Below are positions 27,372 to 35,738 of a DNA stretch of 64,000 nucleotides, one piece after another. The notes below the pieces were generated by a model, which was not told the DNA's origin, ran no database searches, and was given only the letters and a program-made list of their open reading frames with translations. Position 1 is the first letter of the stretch, and each line of letters starts with the position of its first letter. The stretch is from an uncultured Clostridia bacterium (GTDB taxonomy: Bacteria; Bacillota; Clostridia; Christensenellales; Borkfalkiaceae), in the NCBI GenBank assembly GCA_947595585.1, contig CANQET010000001.1, forward strand, positions 124,001 through 188,000. Reading direction: 5' to 3'. The position numbers and the translations under genes are program-made.

Positions 27372-28799
27372 ATGAGAAATCTTACACTGCTTACCGATCT
27401 CTATGAACTCACGATGGGGCAGGGATATTTCAACGAAGGGCGGCACGAAGAGATCGCCGTATTCGACGTCTTCTTCCGCCCCAATGCGCTCATCACCTAC
27501 TCTGTGGCCGCGGGCATGGCGCAGGTCGCCGATTATCTCGAACAGCTGCAATTTTCCGAGGACGACCTCGCCTATCTTCGCTCCCTCGGCTGTTTTTCGG
27601 AGGACTTCCTCGCCTATCTCGCCCATCTCCGCTTTACGGGGGACGTCGTCTCCGTGCGGGAGGGGGAGCTCGTCTTCCCCTATGAACCCATCCTCTCGGT
27701 GCGTGCCCCGATGGTCCAGGCCCAGCTCGTGGAGACGGCCATCCTCACCTTCGTCAACCACCAGACGCTCATCGCCTCCAAGGCGGCCAAGATCGTCGAT
27801 GCGGCGGGCGGCGGCGTGATGGAATTCGGCCTCCGCAGGGCACAGGGCGCGGATGCGGGCATCTACGGCGCACGGGCGGCGATGATCGGCGGCTGCGTGG
27901 GGACGTCCAACGTCTACGCGGGTAAGCTCTTCCATGTGCCCGTCTCGGGGACGATGGCGCACAGCTGGGTCATGAATTTCCCGACCGAGCTCGAGGCCTT
28001 CCGTGCCTACGCGCGGAGCTTCCCCGAGAACTGCCTGCTGCTCGTCGATACCTACGATACCTTGAAGAGCGGCGTCCCGCATGCGATCGAAGTCTTCCGT
28101 GAGCTCCGTGCGGCGGGGTATGAACCCAAGGGCATCCGCCTCGATTCGGGCGACCTCGCCTATCTCTCCAAGAAGGCGAGAGAGATGCTCGATGCGGCGG
28201 GCTTCGAACATACCGTCATCTGCGCTTCGGGCGATCTCGACGAATATTCCATTGCCTCGCTCAAGGAGCAGGGGGCAAAGATCGATAGCTGGGGGGTGGG
28301 TACCAAGCTCATCACGAGCGCCGATCTTCCCGCGCTCGGCGGGGTCTATAAGCTCGCCGCCGTCTTCGAGAACGGCCGTGAGATCCCCAAGATCAAACTC
28401 TCGGATACGACGGAGAAGATCACCAACCCCGGGGTGAAGGACGTCTACCGCCTCTACGACAAGAAGACGGGCAAGGCCATCGCCGATTACATCACGCGGG
28501 GCGGGGAGACCGTCGATACTTCCAAGCCTTTGGAGCTCTTCCATCCCGTGGAGACGTGGAAGCGCATGAAGATCGAAAACTTCTCGGTCCGCAACCTCCG
28601 TACCCCGCTCATCGTGGGGGGGAAGCGCGCCGCGGCGGAGCCTCCGCTCTCGGAACATGCGGCCTATTTCCGCAGCGAAAAGGCGAAGTTCTGGGAGGAA
28701 TACACCCGCCGCGATATGCCGCATATCTATAAAGTCGACCTCTCACCCGCGCTCTATGCGTTAAAGTCCGAGATGGTCCGCGCGGGGAAGGAGGACTGA
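27372..28799 (+). CDS. pncB: Nicotinate phosphoribosyltransferase
   Basis: NAD salvage: nicotinate plus PRPP to nicotinate mononucleotide. 475 residues beginning MRNLTLLTDLYELTMGQGYF, the standard N-terminus of the long Firmicutes form. Active-site stretches: VMEFGLRRAQGADAGIYGARAA, GTMAHSWVMNF, LLLVDTYDTLKSG, GIRLDSGDLAYL, WGVGTKLITS. ATG 27372 is preferred, with GAGG eight bases upstream; ATG 27354 overlaps the lgt stop but lacks a site and gives a non-family extension. The stop overlaps the next start by one base (TGATG). Confidence 0.93.
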   Translation: MRNLTLLTDLYELTMGQGYFNEGRHEEIAVFDVFFRPNALITYSVAAGMAQVADYLEQLQFSEDDLAYLRSLGCFSEDFLAYLAHLRFTGDVVSVREGELVFPYEPILSVRAPMVQAQLVETAILTFVNHQTLIASKAAKIVDAAGGGVMEFGLRRAQGADAGIYGARAAMIGGCVGTSNVYAGKLFHVPVSGTMAHSWVMNFPTELEAFRAYARSFPENCLLLVDTYDTLKSGVPHAIEVFRELRAAGYEPKGIRLDSGDLAYLSKKAREMLDAAGFEHTVICASGDLDEYSIASLKEQGAKIDSWGVGTKLITSADLPALGGVYKLAAVFENGREIPKIKLSDTTEKITNPGVKDVYRLYDKKTGKAIADYITRGGETVDTSKPLELFHPVETWKRMKIENFSVRNLRTPLIVGGKRAAAEPPLSEHAAYFRSEKAKFWEEYTRRDMPHIYKVDLSPALYALKSEMVRAGKED

Positions 28800-29374
28800 T
28801 GCTCGGGCTGTGTCGCGAAAAACAGGTCAAGAAAGTCATCGAACGGCTCAAAGCCGAATATGAGGCCGCCTTCCGCGAACAGGAGGCGGCGATTGCCAAG
28901 CTCAAGGAAGAGAACCGCGTCCTGAAGGCGCATAGCCTCGAACTCGAGGCAGAGCGGGAGAACGTCGCATCCGCCCTCATCCGTGCGGAACAGGAGGGGG
29001 GACGCATCCGCGCGGAGGCACAGCGCGAACGGGAGAACGGCGCCCGCGAGGCAGAACTTCTCGACGCCAAGTGCCGTGCGCTCTCCCGGGCCCTGCTCGC
29101 AAAATATCCCATGGAGGCCGATGTACGCGCGTTTGCCGCATTCGTCGGCGAAGCGGCGCCCGAAGCGGCGCCCGAAGAAGCGGCGCTCGAAGAAGTGGCG
29201 TCCGAAGAAGTGGTGCCCGAAGAAGTGGCGTCCGAAGAAGTGGTGCCCGAAGAAGTACATGTGCCCGAAGAGGAGAACACGGGCTTCGATCTCGATGAAG
29301 TCATTTCGCCCAAGGAGCCCCTCGATCTCGAGAAGCTCTGCCGCGACCTCGGGCTCATGGAGGAGGAAGGATGA
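28799..29374 (+). CDS. Coiled-coil protein with Glu-rich repeat tail (function unknown)
   Basis: 191 residues. About residues 5-100 are a continuous charged coiled coil (VKKVIERLKAEYEAAFREQEAAIAKLKEE...) resembling DivIVA- or GpsB-like cell-division proteins, but I see no clear DivIVA N-terminal membrane-binding motif. Residues about 120-157 are an acidic repeat of EEVASEEVVP-type blocks encoded by near-identical 15 bp units (29155-29265). A short conserved-looking tail (FDLDEVISPKEPLDLEKLCRDLGLM) ends the protein. It is coupled to pncB and lspA by overlapping stop/start codons, so it is expressed with the lipoprotein and ribosome-modification genes. Confidence 0.7.
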   Translation: MLGLCREKQVKKVIERLKAEYEAAFREQEAAIAKLKEENRVLKAHSLELEAERENVASALIRAEQEGGRIRAEAQRERENGAREAELLDAKCRALSRALLAKYPMEADVRAFAAFVGEAAPEAAPEEAALEEVASEEVVPEEVASEEVVPEEVHVPEEENTGFDLDEVISPKEPLDLEKLCRDLGLMEEEG

Positions 29375-29946
29375 AGAACTACAAACTCGCAAAGCGCATC
29401 GTTCTCGTCGCCCTCATCGTGCTCCTCGCGGTCTTCGTCGACCAGCTCACAAAGCTGCTCGCATTCACCTATCTTCCGACGGGGAACGATTATTTCACCC
29501 TCATCCCCGGCTGGTTAGGCTTCAGCCATGTGGAAAACGACGCGATCGCCTTCGGGTTCGGAAGCGGCAACCGCCCCTTCATGATCGCCGTGACGATCGT
29601 CTCCGTGCTCCTCGAGATCGCGATCCCCATCCTCATCTTCACGGTCTTCAAGAACAATTCTCCCGCACAGATCGCCCTTGCCTTCGTGGAGGGGGGCGCG
29701 CTCGGGAATTTTATCGACCGCCTCGTCGTAAGAGATGCGGCGGGGGTCGCCGTCGTGCGGGATTTTGTCGACCTCACGCGGTTTGGGTTTGCGAACTGCA
29801 ACATCGCAGATTTCTGCATTACGGGCGGGGTGGTGGCGCTCATCTTCATCCTGCTCTTCATCGGCCCTACGGCGGTCTGCCCGATTAAGAAGTCGTGGCG
29901 GGAACAGGCCAAGCGCGAGGAAGAGGAAAAGCATGGAGCGGCGTAG
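29371..29946 (+). CDS. lspA: Signal peptidase II (lipoprotein signal peptidase)
   Basis: Membrane aspartyl protease that removes prolipoprotein signal peptides after Lgt. 191 residues with four membrane segments. Motifs are present in order: VDQLTKLLA, FSHVENDAIAFG (usual N-xGxAFG position), EGGALGNFIDRLV with the first catalytic Asp, and VRDFVDLTRFG...NCNIADFCITGG with the second catalytic Asp. The loop between FVD and NIAD is a few residues longer than in common homologues. GGAGGAAGG precedes the ATG, which overlaps the upstream stop (ATGA). Basic/acidic tail after the last helix is cytoplasmic. Confidence 0.93.
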   Translation: MKNYKLAKRIVLVALIVLLAVFVDQLTKLLAFTYLPTGNDYFTLIPGWLGFSHVENDAIAFGFGSGNRPFMIAVTIVSVLLEIAIPILIFTVFKNNSPAQIALAFVEGGALGNFIDRLVVRDAAGVAVVRDFVDLTRFGFANCNIADFCITGGVVALIFILLFIGPTAVCPIKKSWREQAKREEEEKHGAA

Positions 29947-30841
29947 CTTTACGGCGGAGACGGCATGCCGCGCAGACGTGTTCCTCGCCGAGCACACCAG
30001 GCTCACCCGCTCGGCGATCAAGAAGCTCGCAGACGAGGGAAATCTCACGATCGCGGGGCGCCCCGCGAAGGCGGGAGATCGCCTGAAAGTGGGAGATGGG
30101 GTCGAAATTTTGCTTCCCGACCCCGTTCCCATCGCCGCACAGCCCGAGGATATCCCCATCGAGATCCTCTATGAGGACGACGACATCGCCGTCGTCAACA
30201 AGCCGCAGGGAATGACGGTCCACGCAGGTGCGGGCAACCGCACGGGGACCCTCGTCAACGCCCTCTTGTACCGTCTCGACCGCCTCAGCGGCATCAACGG
30301 GGAAGTGCGGCCGGGCATCGTGCACAGGCTGGATAAGGATACCTCGGGGCTGCTCGTCGTCGCCAAAAACGACAACGCGCATCTCATGCTCTCCCGCCAG
30401 ATCGCCGAAAAGACGGCCAAGCGGGAATACGTCGCCCTCCTCGAGGGGGTCGTGCATGAAGACGGGGGGACGATCGTCACCCAAATCGGAAGAGACCCGC
30501 GCGACAGGCTCCGCCAAGCCGTGCTTCCCGCGGGAGAGGGCCGCAGGGCGGAGACGGATTTCGAGGTCTTGGAGCGCTTCAAACGCAACACCCTCATGCG
30601 GTTTTCACTCAAGACGGGCCGCACGCACCAGATCCGCGTCCACGCAAAATACATGGGGCACCCCGTCGTCGGGGACCCACTCTATGGATACAAGGCACAG
30701 CGCTTTGCCCTGAACGGGCAGCTCCTGCATGCCTTCCGCCTCACCCTCATCCACCCCAAAACGGGGGAGGTGATGACGTTTGAGGCACCCCTGCCCGAGT
30801 ATTTTCAACGCATCCTCGGGATCGTACGGAGGGAAACATGA
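29933..30841 (+). CDS. rluD: Ribosomal large subunit pseudouridine synthase, RluD family
   Basis: 302 residues. An N-terminal S4 RNA-binding domain (ADVFLAEHTRLTRSAIKKLADEG..TIAGRPAKAGDRLKVGD) is followed by the catalytic domain with the family signature GIVHRLDKDTSGLLVVAKN (catalytic Asp) and TGRTHQIRVHAKYMGHPVVGDPLYG. RluD-type enzymes isomerise uridines of 23S helix 69; Firmicutes have several similar paralogues, so the exact target is uncertain. The start ATG at 29933 lies 14 bases inside lspA, with GAAGAGGAAAAGC as a purine-rich site. The stop overlaps pyrR (ATGA). Confidence 0.9.
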   Translation: MERRSFTAETACRADVFLAEHTRLTRSAIKKLADEGNLTIAGRPAKAGDRLKVGDGVEILLPDPVPIAAQPEDIPIEILYEDDDIAVVNKPQGMTVHAGAGNRTGTLVNALLYRLDRLSGINGEVRPGIVHRLDKDTSGLLVVAKNDNAHLMLSRQIAEKTAKREYVALLEGVVHEDGGTIVTQIGRDPRDRLRQAVLPAGEGRRAETDFEVLERFKRNTLMRFSLKTGRTHQIRVHAKYMGHPVVGDPLYGYKAQRFALNGQLLHAFRLTLIHPKTGEVMTFEAPLPEYFQRILGIVRRET

Positions 30842-31359
30842 TCATCTGCACCGCCGAAGAGATCGCCCGTGCCACGAGAAGGCTCGCCCTGCAGGCCGTC
30901 GAACGCAACAAGGGCACGGAGGGGCTTGTCCTCATCGGGATCCGTACGCGGGGGGCCGTGCTCGCAAAGCGCATGCAGGCCGAGATCCTTCGCGCAGAGG
31001 GCGTGGAAGTGCCGCTCGGCATCCTCGATATCGCCCTGCACCGCGACGACTTGCTCTCGGGCGGGTGCGATGCCGTATTCCGCGGCAGTGAGATCGCCTT
31101 CGACCTCGAAGGGAAGCACATCGCCCTCATCGACGACGTCCTCTACACGGGCAGGACGGTGCGCGCCGCCCTCAGTGCGCTCGCATCGCTCGGGCGGGCG
31201 AGCTCCATCCGCTTCTACTGCCTCATCGACCGCGGCCACAGAGAGCTCCCCTTCGCCGCAGAGGGGGTGGGGAAAAACGTCCCCACGGCACAGTCCGAAC
31301 GCATCCGCGTCTGCATGCAGGAAACCGACGGCGAAGATGCCGTCTATCTCGAAAAATAA
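30838..31359 (+). CDS. pyrR: PyrR: pyrimidine operon regulator / uracil phosphoribosyltransferase
   Basis: 173 residues. The PRPP-binding signature ALIDDVLYTGRTVRAALSAL and the PyrR-specific LIDRGHRELPFAAEGVGKNVPT are clear. Known PyrR binds UMP and attenuates pyr operons by binding leader RNA; many also have uracil phosphoribosyltransferase activity. No pyr biosynthetic genes and no PyrR-binding leader are seen nearby, so here it is only co-transcribed with rluD (ATGA overlap), a common arrangement in Firmicutes (lspA-rluD-pyrR). Confidence 0.94.
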   Translation: MIICTAEEIARATRRLALQAVERNKGTEGLVLIGIRTRGAVLAKRMQAEILRAEGVEVPLGILDIALHRDDLLSGGCDAVFRGSEIAFDLEGKHIALIDDVLYTGRTVRAALSALASLGRASSIRFYCLIDRGHRELPFAAEGVGKNVPTAQSERIRVCMQETDGEDAVYLEK

Positions 31360-31372
31360 AGGGAGGTCACCC

Positions 31373-31732
31373 ATGAAAAAGAAAAAGAAGCAACAGGAAG
31401 AAGCGACATCTTCGGCCGAGGAACCCGCATCCGAGAAGAAGGGAAAGAAGGAAAAACAGAAGAAGCCCGCGCGGTTCATCGATTTCGTCGCCTTCTTCGG
31501 GCTCATGATCTCGGCGCTCCTGCTCGTGGTCGGGCCGATCCTTCGGAAGTGGAACCCGCAGCTTGCCAACGGCCTCGGGCTCATCGCCCAATACAGCATG
31601 CTGCTCGCGATCGCCCTGCCCGCCTACGCCTTCGTGCGCAACAAGGGCCTCGGGTGGAAAGTCTTCTACCTCGTGTGCCTTCTCATCTATTTTACGGGCA
31701 CCATCCTCGGACTTACCATAAACGCAGAATAA
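31373..31732 (+). CDS. Small membrane protein with Lys-rich N-terminus (unknown)
   Basis: 119 residues. Residues 1-35 are extremely basic (MKKKKKQQEEATSSAEEPAS... then KKGKKEKQKK). Three hydrophobic segments follow (FIDFVAFFGLMISALLLVVG; GLGLIAQYSMLLAIALPAYAFV; VFYLVCLLIYFTGTILGLTI). I do not recognise the family. GGGAGGT at 31361-31367 supports the start. It sits between pyrR and der with short gaps (13 and 11 bases), so it belongs to the same operon; a helical-hairpin membrane role is all that can be inferred. Confidence 0.75.
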   Translation: MKKKKKQQEEATSSAEEPASEKKGKKEKQKKPARFIDFVAFFGLMISALLLVVGPILRKWNPQLANGLGLIAQYSMLLAIALPAYAFVRNKGLGWKVFYLVCLLIYFTGTILGLTINAE

Positions 31733-31743
31733 AAGGACAAGTT

Positions 31744-33054
31744 ATGTTACCTACGATCGCCATTGTCGGACGCCCCAACGTGGGGAAGAGCACCTTCTTC
31801 AACAAGGTCGCGGGGCGCCGCATCTCCATCACAGATAATCGCCCCGGCGTCACGCGGGACCGCGTCACCGTGCAGGCCGAATGGCGGGGCAAGCCGTTCA
31901 CGCTCGTGGATACGGGCGGCATCGAACTCAAGAGCGAGGATACCATGTGGAAGCACATCGCCCTGCAGGCTTCGCTCGCCGTCGATACCGCCGACGTCAT
32001 CCTGTTCTTCACCGACGCCCGCGAGGGGCTGACTTCCTCGGATTCGGACGTCGCCGATTTCCTCCGCCGCAGCAAAAAGCCCGTCGTGCTCGTCGTCAAT
32101 AAGGTCGATGACTACGCCCCCGAGAAGCTCGCCGAATTCTGGGCGATCGGGCTGGGGGAGCCGCACGCCGTCTCTGCGGAGCATTCCCGCGGGATCGGCG
32201 ATGTGCTCGATGCCGCCGTCGCACAGTTTCCGAAAGGGGACGTCTTCGAAGAAAACAGCCTCAAGATCGCCGTCGTGGGAAAACCAAACGCGGGCAAGAG
32301 CTCGATCGTAAACAGGCTCCTCGGCAGTGAGCGCACGATCGTCACCCCCATCGCAGGGACGACGCGCGACGCCATCGATACCCGCTTCACCCGCGGAGAA
32401 AAGGCGTATACCATCATCGATACGGCGGGCATCCGCAGGAAGCGCTCTGTGGAGGACGACGTGGAGTATTACTCCGTGCTGCGTGCCTTCGACGCCGTAA
32501 ATCGTGCCGATGTGTGTCTGCTCGTCGTCGACAGCAGCGAGGGCCTCACCGAACAGGACGTGCGCATCATCGGCTACGTCCATGAACAAGGCAAGCCCTC
32601 CGTCGTCGTCATGAATAAGTGGGACCTCATCGAGAAGGATACGAATACCATCCAGAGCTTCGAGAAGAAACTCAAAGAGGACCTCAAGTTCATGGATTAT
32701 TATAAATCCGTCTATATCTCCGCAAAAACGGGACAGAGGATGGATAAACTTTTGAGCCTCGCCGAAGAGGTCTACGCCCACGCGGGCTTCCGCGCACCCA
32801 CGGGCACCCTCAACGACCTCATCATCGACGCCATGCGCATCTCCGAACCGCCGAGCTACCTCGGAAGACGCATGAAGCTGTATTACGTCTCCCAGCCCTC
32901 CGTCCATCCGCCGACGTTCGTGTTTATGGTCAACGACGAGAAGCTCATGCACTTTTCCTACGAACGGTATCTCGAGAACGTGATCCGCGGCGCCTACGAT
33001 TTCTCGGGTACGCCCATCCGCATCATCGCGCGGGCGAAGAAGGAGGGAGAATGA
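31744..33054 (+). CDS. der: Ribosome biogenesis GTPase Der (EngA)
   Basis: 436 residues with the unique tandem GTPase pair and a C-terminal KH-like domain. First GTPase: GRPNVGKSTFF (P-loop), PGVTRDR, DTGGI, NKVD. Second: GKPNAGKSSIVN, AGTTRDAID, DTAGIRRK, NKWDL, SAKTGQ. Der acts in late 50S subunit assembly. AAAGGAC upstream is a modest ribosome site; the start is where homologues begin. The stop overlaps the plsY start (ATGA). Confidence 0.97.
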   Translation: MLPTIAIVGRPNVGKSTFFNKVAGRRISITDNRPGVTRDRVTVQAEWRGKPFTLVDTGGIELKSEDTMWKHIALQASLAVDTADVILFFTDAREGLTSSDSDVADFLRRSKKPVVLVVNKVDDYAPEKLAEFWAIGLGEPHAVSAEHSRGIGDVLDAAVAQFPKGDVFEENSLKIAVVGKPNAGKSSIVNRLLGSERTIVTPIAGTTRDAIDTRFTRGEKAYTIIDTAGIRRKRSVEDDVEYYSVLRAFDAVNRADVCLLVVDSSEGLTEQDVRIIGYVHEQGKPSVVVMNKWDLIEKDTNTIQSFEKKLKEDLKFMDYYKSVYISAKTGQRMDKLLSLAEEVYAHAGFRAPTGTLNDLIIDAMRISEPPSYLGRRMKLYYVSQPSVHPPTFVFMVNDEKLMHFSYERYLENVIRGAYDFSGTPIRIIARAKKEGE

Positions 33055-33791
33055 AGGAGATCGCCTTTTCCGATCTGTGGTATTGGCTGCTGCTCATGGC
33101 GGTCGTGTGCTACTTTATCGGATGTTTCAACTTCGCCGTCATCATCGCAAAAGTCAAACATAAAGACGTGCATAAGATCGGCAGCGGCAACCCCGGGACG
33201 ATGAACATCAGCCGCGAATTCGGGCTCAAGATCGGCTTTCTGAACTTCTTGCTCGACGCCTGCAAGGGGGGGATCCCCGCCGTTGTCAGCTACTTCATCT
33301 TCCGCGGCTGCGTCTTTGCGGGATCGCAGGTCGTCATCTCGGACTTTACGCGCTACTTCTGCGGCGTGTTCGTCATCATCGGCCACATCTGGCCCGTCAC
33401 GATGAAATTTCAGGGCGGCAAGGGCATCGCCTCGACGCTCGGGCTCTTCTGGTTTTGCATGGGCTGCGAGAATCCGTGGTTTATCCTGCTCTCCGCCGCG
33501 GTGCTGCTCTTCGGCGTCGTGGGCTTCATCGCCCTCACCGAATACGGCTCCATGGGGTCGCTCGTCGGCGTGACGGGCTTTACGCTGTGGCAGGGGATCG
33601 TGTTCTATCTGCGCTATATCGATACGCTGAAGAACGGCTGGGTCATCGCATGCTTTATGATGCTCCTCTGTCTCAATTTCCTCACTTGGTTCGCCCATAG
33701 AAAGAACCTCGTGCGGCTCTTCTCGGGCGAAGAGCACCGTACCTCCGTCCGCAAACTCTCCCACGGCAAACGCGGCATGAAAGAAATGTAA
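33051..33791 (+). CDS. plsY: Glycerol-3-phosphate acyltransferase PlsY
   Basis: Uses acyl-phosphate to acylate glycerol-3-phosphate, first step of phospholipid synthesis, in the membrane. 246 residues, about 30-50 longer than common PlsY. The three conserved cytoplasmic motifs are present: IGSGNPGTMNISR, FLLDACKGGIPA, and GHIWPVTMKFQGGKGIAS. Extra length is mainly a C-terminal basic tail (HRKNLVRLFSGEEHRTSVRKLSHGKRG). The der-plsY overlap is typical of Firmicutes. A strong terminator follows 11 bases after the stop. Confidence 0.93.
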   Translation: MKEIAFSDLWYWLLLMAVVCYFIGCFNFAVIIAKVKHKDVHKIGSGNPGTMNISREFGLKIGFLNFLLDACKGGIPAVVSYFIFRGCVFAGSQVVISDFTRYFCGVFVIIGHIWPVTMKFQGGKGIASTLGLFWFCMGCENPWFILLSAAVLLFGVVGFIALTEYGSMGSLVGVTGFTLWQGIVFYLRYIDTLKNGWVIACFMMLLCLNFLTWFAHRKNLVRLFSGEEHRTSVRKLSHGKRGMKEM

Positions 33792-33802
33792 AGTGTATCC
33801 AA

Positions 33803-33842
33803 AAACCCCGCGCTCGGCATGCTTGCCGAGCGCGGGGTTTTG
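33803..33842. terminator. Bidirectional terminator between plsY and gpmI
   Basis: Perfect 18 bp inverted repeat (AAAACCCCGCGCTCGGCA and its complement) with loop TGCT. It is flanked by A- and T-rich ends on both strands and serves the convergent plsY and gpmI genes. Confidence 0.93.
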
Positions 33843-33868
33843 ATGTTTTTTTGACCCCATATATCGAT

Positions 33869-35425
33869 TTAGTGCTTCTCGATGAGGCTTTTGCCCGTCA
33901 TTTCGGCGGGGATGGGGAGGCCCATCACCTCGAGGAGCGTGGGGGCGAGATCGGCGAGGATGCCGTCCTTTCTGAGGGTCACGCCCTTGTACTTTTCGGA
34001 GATCAGCACGACGGGCACGGGGTTTGTCGTATGCGCCGTGAAGGGGGATCCGTCCTCCGCGAGCATCTTATCGGCGTTGCCGTGGTCGGCGGTGAGGAGG
34101 GCGCTTCCGCCCATCGCGAGGATCTTGTCGACGACCTGTTTCACACACCCGTCTACCGTATGCACGGCCTTCACGGCGGCGGGGATGACGCCCGTATGCC
34201 CCACCATGTCGCAGTTGGCGAAGTTAAGGATCATGACGTCGTATTCCCCCGTCGAGAGCTCCGAAAGCACCCGCTCCGTGACTTCGGGGGCACTCATTTC
34301 GGGTTGAAGGTCGTAGGTCGCGACTTTGGGGGAATTGATGAGCACGCGCACCTCGTTTTCATTGGGCTGCTCGACGCCGCCGTTGAAGAAGAAGGTGACG
34401 TGTGCATATTTTTCGGTCTCTGCGATGCGGAGCTGCTTTTTCCCGCATTTTGCGAGATATTCGCCGAGCGTGTTTTCCATGCTCTGCTTGGGGAAGGCGA
34501 TCATGAGGTTCTCGAAGGCGGCGTCGTACACCGTAAAACAGACGTACACGGGGTGCAGAAATCCCGTTTTCCGCACGAACGCGGTGCCCTTGGGAACGAC
34601 GAATTCCTCCTGCGTGAAGGCACGGGTGATCTCCCGCGCACGGTCGGGGCGGAAGTTGAAGAAGATGATGCTGTCGCCCTCCTCCACGAGCGCCACGGGC
34701 TTTCCGTCTTTGCAGATGTTGGTAGGCAGCACGAATTCATCGGTGACGCCGCGCGCATATGATTTTTCGAGCGCCGCAACGGGGTCTTCCTCGTGGAGCC
34801 CCGTCCCGAGCGTGAGCATATCGTAGGACTTTTCCTCGCGATCCCAGTTGTTGTCGCGGTCCATCGAATAGTACCGCCCCGAGAGAGAAGCGAGGGTACC
34901 GTAGTCGATCTTTTGCATGAAAGCGAGGAGCTCCTTCACGTATTCCACGCCCGAAGTGGGGGAGACGTCTCTGCCGTCCATGAAGCCGTGCACGTAGCAT
35001 TCGGGCACGCCGCGCTTTTTGGCCATCTCGAGCAGGGCATAGAGATGGGTGATGTGAGAATGCACGCCGCCGTCGGAAAGAAGCCCCCACAGGTGCAGCT
35101 TTTTATGATGTTCGCGTGCGCTGTCCATCGCTTGGATGAGAGCGGGGTTTTCGAAGAAGTCGCCGTCTTCAATGGCCTTCGTGATCTTGGTGAGGTCCTG
35201 ATAGACGATGCGCCCTGCGCCGATGTTGAGATGCCCGACCTCGGAGTTGCCCATCTGCCCCGCGGGAAGCCCGACGGAGAGGCCGCTTGCGCCGAGCGTG
35301 GCGGAGGGGTATTCCGCGCGGAGTGCGTTGACGTTTTTGCTGCCGTCCATGTAGATGGCGTTGCCCTCGTGCTCGGGGGACAAACCGTAGCCGTCCATGA
35401 TGATGATCGCATAAGGTGTTTTCAT
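33869..35425 (-). CDS. gpmI: 2,3-bisphosphoglycerate-independent phosphoglycerate mutase
   Basis: Glycolysis: 3-phosphoglycerate to 2-phosphoglycerate, manganese-dependent. 518 residues. Metal and catalytic signatures: IIMDGYGLS, the phosphoserine loop GQMGNSEVGHLNIGAGR, HLWGLLSDGGVHSH, HGFMDGRDVSP, GRYYSMDRDNNWDR, FFNFRPDRAREITRAF, ILNFANCDMVGHTG and LLTADHGNAD. The start at 35425 (MKTPYAIIIMDG) has AAGGAG seven bases upstream; the upstream ATG at 35452 lacks a site. It is monocistronic with its own consensus promoter and a shared terminator. Confidence 0.97.
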   Translation of the reverse strand: MKTPYAIIIMDGYGLSPEHEGNAIYMDGSKNVNALRAEYPSATLGASGLSVGLPAGQMGNSEVGHLNIGAGRIVYQDLTKITKAIEDGDFFENPALIQAMDSAREHHKKLHLWGLLSDGGVHSHITHLYALLEMAKKRGVPECYVHGFMDGRDVSPTSGVEYVKELLAFMQKIDYGTLASLSGRYYSMDRDNNWDREEKSYDMLTLGTGLHEEDPVAALEKSYARGVTDEFVLPTNICKDGKPVALVEEGDSIIFFNFRPDRAREITRAFTQEEFVVPKGTAFVRKTGFLHPVYVCFTVYDAAFENLMIAFPKQSMENTLGEYLAKCGKKQLRIAETEKYAHVTFFFNGGVEQPNENEVRVLINSPKVATYDLQPEMSAPEVTERVLSELSTGEYDVMILNFANCDMVGHTGVIPAAVKAVHTVDGCVKQVVDKILAMGGSALLTADHGNADKMLAEDGSPFTAHTTNPVPVVLISEKYKGVTLRKDGILADLAPTLLEVMGLPIPAEMTGKSLIEKH

Positions 35426-35457
35426 GATAAGCTCCTTGCCGTTGATTTCCACGGACT

Positions 35458-35486
35458 ATTATACACCCCCGCCGAAATTTTTTCAA
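35458..35486 (-). promoter_or_regulatory. Promoter of gpmI
   Basis: On the minus strand TTGAAA (35481-35486), 17-base spacer, TATAAT (35458-35463), 33 bases before the start codon. Nearly consensus. Confidence 0.82.
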
Positions 35487-35680
35487 GCATTGCGACCAAC
35501 TTTTGCCGTTTTCTTGCAAATTTTCCGCCCGACATGGGCTGATCCCGAGCGACCTCATCCCGACCGAGGCGTAGCCGAGGGAGCGGATCTTAAGATTCAT
35601 TCGCCCTTATTATTTGTTTTACTTATACCCACCCATAGAAATTCGTATAGGAAGAGACGAAGAAAAGCATTCCGCATGGC

Positions 35681-35709
35681 TTGACGTCTCTTCACTTTTT
35701 TGATATAAT
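35681..35709 (+). promoter_or_regulatory. Promoter of the AT-rich secreted-protein gene
   Basis: TTGACG (35681-35686), 17-base spacer, extended -10 TGATATAAT (TATAAT 35704-35709). It is followed by GGAGGTG at 35728-35734. Confidence 0.85.
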
Positions 35710-35738
35710 GATATCAAGAATATATTTGGAGGTGTATC

